From positions 1 to 7,821 of the forward strand of contig JAOPZD010000644.1 of assembly GCA_025964295.1 (NCBI GenBank): a stretch of DNA of 7,821 bases, in the 5' to 3' direction. This stretch comes from Conexibacter sp. Lineage in GTDB: Bacteria; Actinomycetota; Thermoleophilia; Solirubrobacterales; Solirubrobacteraceae. Below the pieces are notes generated by a model. It saw only the letters and a list, made by a program, of their open reading frames with translations. It was not told the origin of the DNA and did no database searches. Each line of letters starts with the position of its first letter. Positions within the stretch are counted from its first letter, which is position 1. Positions 5,759-7,821 of the stretch are shown piece after piece. Both the position numbers and the translations under genes were made by a program.

Positions 5759-6634
5759 ATGAAGTTGGTGACGTTCGACGACGGCCGTGTCGGGAAGGTC
5801 GTCGGCGACCTGGTGGTCGAGCTCGACGTGGTCGACATGCGGCGCTACTTCGAGCTGCAGGGCGAGGTCGAGCCGACGGGCGTCGAGGTGCCGCTGGCCG
5901 ACGTCCGCCTGCGCGCGCCGATCCTCCCCAAGAAGTTCTTCCACACGGCCGGCAACTTCCGTGAGCACCACGAGGAGTCCAAGAACGTCAACTGGTCGCA
6001 CCCCGTGCTGCCGTGGATCGTCTTCTTCCAGAACGTCGACGCGATCATCGGCCCCGACGACCCGATCGTCTACCCCGAGCCGCTGACCAACGAGCTCGAC
6101 TACGAGCTCGAGCTGGCCGTCGTGATCGGCAAGCGGGGCAAGTTCTTCTCCCCGGAGGAGGCCGAGGACTACATCGCCGGCTACGTGGTGTTCAACGACA
6201 TCACCGCGCGCGACATCCAGCGCGAGGAGATGAAGTCCGGCGTCTTCTGCCTGAGCAAGTCGATCGACACCTTCTGCCCGCTCGGCCCGTGGATCGTGAC
6301 GCCCGACGAGGTCGGCGACCCGGCCGACCTGAACATGTCGCTGCGCGTCAACGGCACCTCGCGCCAGGAGTCCCACACCGGCCGCATGTCGGTCACCGTG
6401 CCGGAGATCATCAGCCACTACTCGCCGATGGGCTACAACCCGGGCGACATCATCTCCACCGGCACGGTCGCCGGCGTGGCCGGCTTCAGCGACGACCCGT
6501 TCGCCAACTACCTCAGGCCCGGCGACGTCGTCGAGGCTGAGATCGAGCGCGTCGGCACCCTGCGCAACCCGGTGGTGGCCTGGGCGGACCGGCCGGGCGC
6601 GGCCGACGCGCGGCCGACCGGCGCGACGGCGTAG
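5759..6634 (+). CDS. Fumarylacetoacetate hydrolase (FAH) family protein, divergent copy
   Basis: A 291-residue FAH-superfamily enzyme. The N-terminal strand domain MKLVTFDDGRVGKVVGDLVV is followed by the catalytic domain from about residue 58 (KKFFHTAGNFREHHEE). The metal ligands are visible as DYELELAVVIG (Glu116, Glu118) and NDITARD (Asp147). The region near 240-252 reads GTVAGVAGFSDD, in place of the GTPGGVG of the operon copy. It also carries an insert-like segment NVNWSHPVLPWIVFFQNVDA at 76-95. The two FAH proteins here are therefore clearly different subfamilies, not a recent duplication. The ATG at 5759 has GAAAGG 8 nt upstream; the frame remains open further upstream only as an antisense shadow of the operon. 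It is divergent from the cupin operon and shares its operator-type dyad, so co-regulation is likely. It is probably a C-C hydrolase or decarboxylase in the same pathway. Confidence 0.88.
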   Translation: MKLVTFDDGRVGKVVGDLVVELDVVDMRRYFELQGEVEPTGVEVPLADVRLRAPILPKKFFHTAGNFREHHEESKNVNWSHPVLPWIVFFQNVDAIIGPDDPIVYPEPLTNELDYELELAVVIGKRGKFFSPEEAEDYIAGYVVFNDITARDIQREEMKSGVFCLSKSIDTFCPLGPWIVTPDEVGDPADLNMSLRVNGTSRQESHTGRMSVTVPEIISHYSPMGYNPGDIISTGTVAGVAGFSDDPFANYLRPGDVVEAEIERVGTLRNPVVAWADRPGAADARPTGATA

Positions 6635-6674
6635 GAGCCTAGGTCGCTCGGGGTCGAAGCTCCGGCCCTGAGCG

Positions 6675-6721
6675 TCGAGGGACGACTCAACCCCGTATAT
6701 CGTGGTTCAGTCGTCCCTCGA
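6675..6721. terminator. Long hairpin between convergent genes, probable bidirectional terminator
   Basis: TCGAGGGACGACT (6675-6687) pairs perfectly with AGTCGTCCCTCGA (6709-6721). After one C/C mismatch, AACC (6689-6692) pairs with GGTT (6704-6707), leaving an 11-nt loop. It begins 40 nt after the FAH2 stop and ends 41 nt from the GntR stop on the other strand, so it is centred between the two 3' ends. No U-tract follows on either strand, so it would be a U-less, GC-rich terminator or an mRNA 3'-protecting stem. Confidence 0.65.
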
Positions 6722-6750
6722 TGGCGATGGCGATGGCGATGGCGATGGCG
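6721..6750. repeat. Hexanucleotide tandem repeat, ATGGCG x5
   Basis: Five exact copies of ATGGCG run without interruption, sharing the first A with the hairpin's right arm, in the gap before the GntR stop codon. It is noncoding as read here. Two tandem copies of ATGGCG also occur at the 5' end of the BBE-like gene (243-254). Confidence 0.85.
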
Positions 6751-6762
6751 GGGCGCGGGCGC

Positions 6763-7527
6763 CTAGACCGCCGCGCGCTTGCGCCGCGCCGGCTTCTTCG
6801 CCGGCGCCGCGACTTCGGCCGAGTGCCCGGTCGTCCGGCTCAGGTCGGCCAGGACGTGGCGCAGGGCCGCGAGGTCGTACTCGGGCTCGACGACCTCGAC
6901 GATGCCGAAGACCGTGCGGGCCAGGTGGCGGCCGAGGAGGGCGGAGGCGAGGTCGGCGTCGCCGGCCTTGCAGGCGTCGAGGATCTCGCGGTGGTCGGTG
7001 GTCGACTGCGTGGAGAACTGGCGGCCGAAGTGCATCCGGCGGTAGCGCTCGGCGTGGTCGAAGAGCTGGAGCAGGAGCGCGTCGAAGCGTGCGCCGGCGC
7101 GGTGGGTCAGGCCGCGGTGGAAGGCCTGGTGGGGGACGTACCAGCGTGCGTAGTCGTCGGCGGCGGCGAAGTGCGCCATGGCCGCCATGTAGCCCTCGAG
7201 CTCGGCGATGTCCTCGGGCGTCATGCGCGGCAGCGACAGGCGCAGCGCGGTGACCTCGAGCGGGATCCGGATCGCGTAGAGCTCCTCGACGTCGGCCAGC
7301 GACAGCGGCGCGACGCGGACGCGGCGGTTGGGCTCGGACAGGATCAGCCCCTCGCCCTGCAGCATGCGCAGCGCCTCGCGCAGCGGCGTGCGGCTGACGC
7401 CGAGCTCGTCGGCGAGCGCGACCTGCGACATCGTCTCGCCCGGCGTCAGCGAGCCGTCGAGGATCGACTCCCGGATCATCCGGTGGACGTGCTCGACGCT
7501 CTGGCGCGCGGGGGCGGTGTCGCTCAT
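6763..7527 (-). CDS. GntR-family transcriptional regulator, FCD (FadR/VanR-like) subfamily
   Basis: A 254-residue regulator. Residues about 10-75 form the winged HTH, with the GntR signature LADELGVSRTPLREALRMLQ at 38-57 and GLI. Residues about 80-215 form the helical FCD ligand domain. Candidate metal ligands are His133 and His137 (HQAFH), His179 (TTDHREIL) and His201 (GRHL); the first position is normally Asp in FCD proteins. FCD regulators usually bind organic acids and repress nearby catabolic genes. The C-terminus ends in a basic tail with KKPARRKR, an extra nonspecific DNA-binding element perhaps. The ATG at 7527 has GGAG at 7534-7537, 6 nt upstream. The gene converges on FAH2 and is divergent from a carboxylesterase gene. 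It is the best candidate reader of the paired dyads upstream of the cupin operon and FAH2, and may act on its own promoter region too. Confidence 0.92.
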   Translation of the reverse strand: MSDTAPARQSVEHVHRMIRESILDGSLTPGETMSQVALADELGVSRTPLREALRMLQGEGLILSEPNRRVRVAPLSLADVEELYAIRIPLEVTALRLSLPRMTPEDIAELEGYMAAMAHFAAADDYARWYVPHQAFHRGLTHRAGARFDALLLQLFDHAERYRRMHFGRQFSTQSTTDHREILDACKAGDADLASALLGRHLARTVFGIVEVVEPEYDLAALRHVLADLSRTTGHSAEVAAPAKKPARRKRAAV

Positions 7528-7688
7528 GCGGCGCTCCGGTGGACGGCGGCGGGACGGAAGGCGAGAGCTGGATGCACAAGCTCACTCTACATCCACCCTC
7601 AAGGTTCGCTATGCGCACATCGTGACAGGCCGCAAGGACGGCATCCGCCGCGACTGCATGCACTTCGTGACCCTGTACGCTCGCCCGC
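7528..7688. promoter_or_regulatory. Divergent intergenic region between the GntR and carboxylesterase genes
   Basis: This 161-nt region must hold both promoters, but no strong consensus promoter stands out. Small dyads are present: TGGATG (7569-7574) with CATCCA (7590-7595), 15 nt apart; GAGCT (7565-7569) with AGCTC (7579-7583); and the palindrome TGCATGCA (7655-7662). The half-site TGTGCA, also present in operator candidate 1, occurs here on the minus strand at 7573-7578. The full ACAG-N9-CTGT dyad is not present. Confidence 0.4.
7676..7681 (+). promoter_or_regulatory. Possible -10 box for a leaderless carboxylesterase mRNA
   Basis: TACGCT (form TAnnnT) ends 7 nt before the ATG at 7689, and no Shine-Dalgarno site precedes that ATG. 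This spacing is typical of leaderless actinobacterial genes. No convincing -35 is seen. Confidence 0.3.
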
Positions 7689-7821
7689 ATGGCTGCCCGC
7701 CCGGTCGTGTCCCTCGCCGACGGCGCGCTGCGCGGGATCTCCGCCGCGCACGGCGAGGCGTTCCTGGGAGTTCCCTACGGCCACGTGCGCCGGTTCGCGC
7801 CGCCGCGCGTCGCGGCGTGGC
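7689..7821 (+). CDS. Type-B carboxylesterase / lipase family protein, N-terminal part (cut by window edge)
   Basis: Forty-four codons are open from the ATG at 7689 to the window end. The peptide begins MAARPVVSLADGALRGIS and continues with GEAFLGVPYGHVRRFAPPRV, then AW. This matches the conserved opening of type-B carboxylesterases: a strand with DG..RG, then FLGIPYA.PP..RF.PP..., then a tryptophan. The catalytic Ser-Glu/Asp-His triad would lie beyond the window, so activity cannot be judged. The lead-in is unusually short between FLGVPY and RFAPP, where the common APPVGELRF-type text is reduced to GHVRRF. It is divergent from the GntR regulator, which suggests joint control and a role in releasing an ester-linked substrate for the cluster. 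Confidence 0.75.
   Translation, partial: MAARPVVSLADGALRGISAAHGEAFLGVPYGHVRRFAPPRVAAW

Noticed and set aside
6675..6721. End of an insertion sequence or an attachment site
   Set aside because: There is no transposase or integrase nearby and no flanking target duplication; the position between convergent stops fits a terminator better.
6721..6750. CRISPR or direct-repeat array
   Set aside because: The unit is only 6 bp with no spacers; it is a simple tandem repeat.
6707..7690. A 327-codon minus-strand frame overlapping the GntR gene
   Set aside because: It is out of frame with the GntR protein and its Ser-Pro repeat end is just the translated ATGGCG array; no family resemblance.

Overview
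This is a very GC-rich window (I estimate above 70% by eye). Coding is dense, the Shine-Dalgarno sites are GGAGG-like, and genes overlap at ATGA junctions. Together with the gene families present (BBE-like flavin oxidase, MarR and FCD-type GntR regulators, group A flavin monooxygenase, FAH hydrolases) this suggests a soil actinobacterium. A deep lineage such as Thermoleophilia/Solirubrobacterales or a relative is only a guess. I see no rRNA, tRNA, CRISPR array, transposase or prophage gene.

Layout. (1) Positions 1-1643: a truncated MarR-type regulator gene on the minus strand is divergent from an FAD-linked BBE-like oxidoreductase on the plus strand. Between them is an AT-rich island with a near-perfect inverted repeat, the likely MarR operator. 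(2) Positions 1615-5632: a tight four-gene minus-strand operon, in transcription order bicupin dioxygenase (quercetinase-like), FAH-family hydrolase, FAD-dependent monooxygenase, and flavodoxin-fold NAD(P)H:flavin reductase with a C-terminal zinc ribbon. The junctions are +6, -4 and +2 nt, so translation is probably coupled. The last gene overlaps the 3' end of the BBE-like gene by 29 nt, tail to tail. (3) Positions 5759-6634: a second FAH-family gene reads away from the operon on the plus strand. The 126-nt divergent region holds two dyads of the same form, ACAG-N9-CTGT, one over each proposed promoter. (4) Positions 6635-6762: a long hairpin sits about 40 nt from each of two convergent stop codons, followed by five perfect ATGGCG repeats. 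(5) Positions 6763-7821: a GntR/FCD regulator gene on the minus strand, then the first 44 codons of a type-B carboxylesterase on the plus strand.

Working model (inference). Regions 2 to 5 look like a peripheral catabolic cluster for an aromatic, flavonoid-like or enol/diketone substrate. A carboxylesterase would release the substrate, the flavin monooxygenase (possibly helped by the reductase) would hydroxylate it, the bicupin would cleave the ring or C-C bond, and two FAH hydrolases would split acylpyruvate-type products. The GntR protein is the obvious candidate to read the two matching dyads. I do not recognise the exact pathway as a described one. The least ordinary points are the bicupin domain order, the reductase-zinc ribbon fusion and the paired operators.
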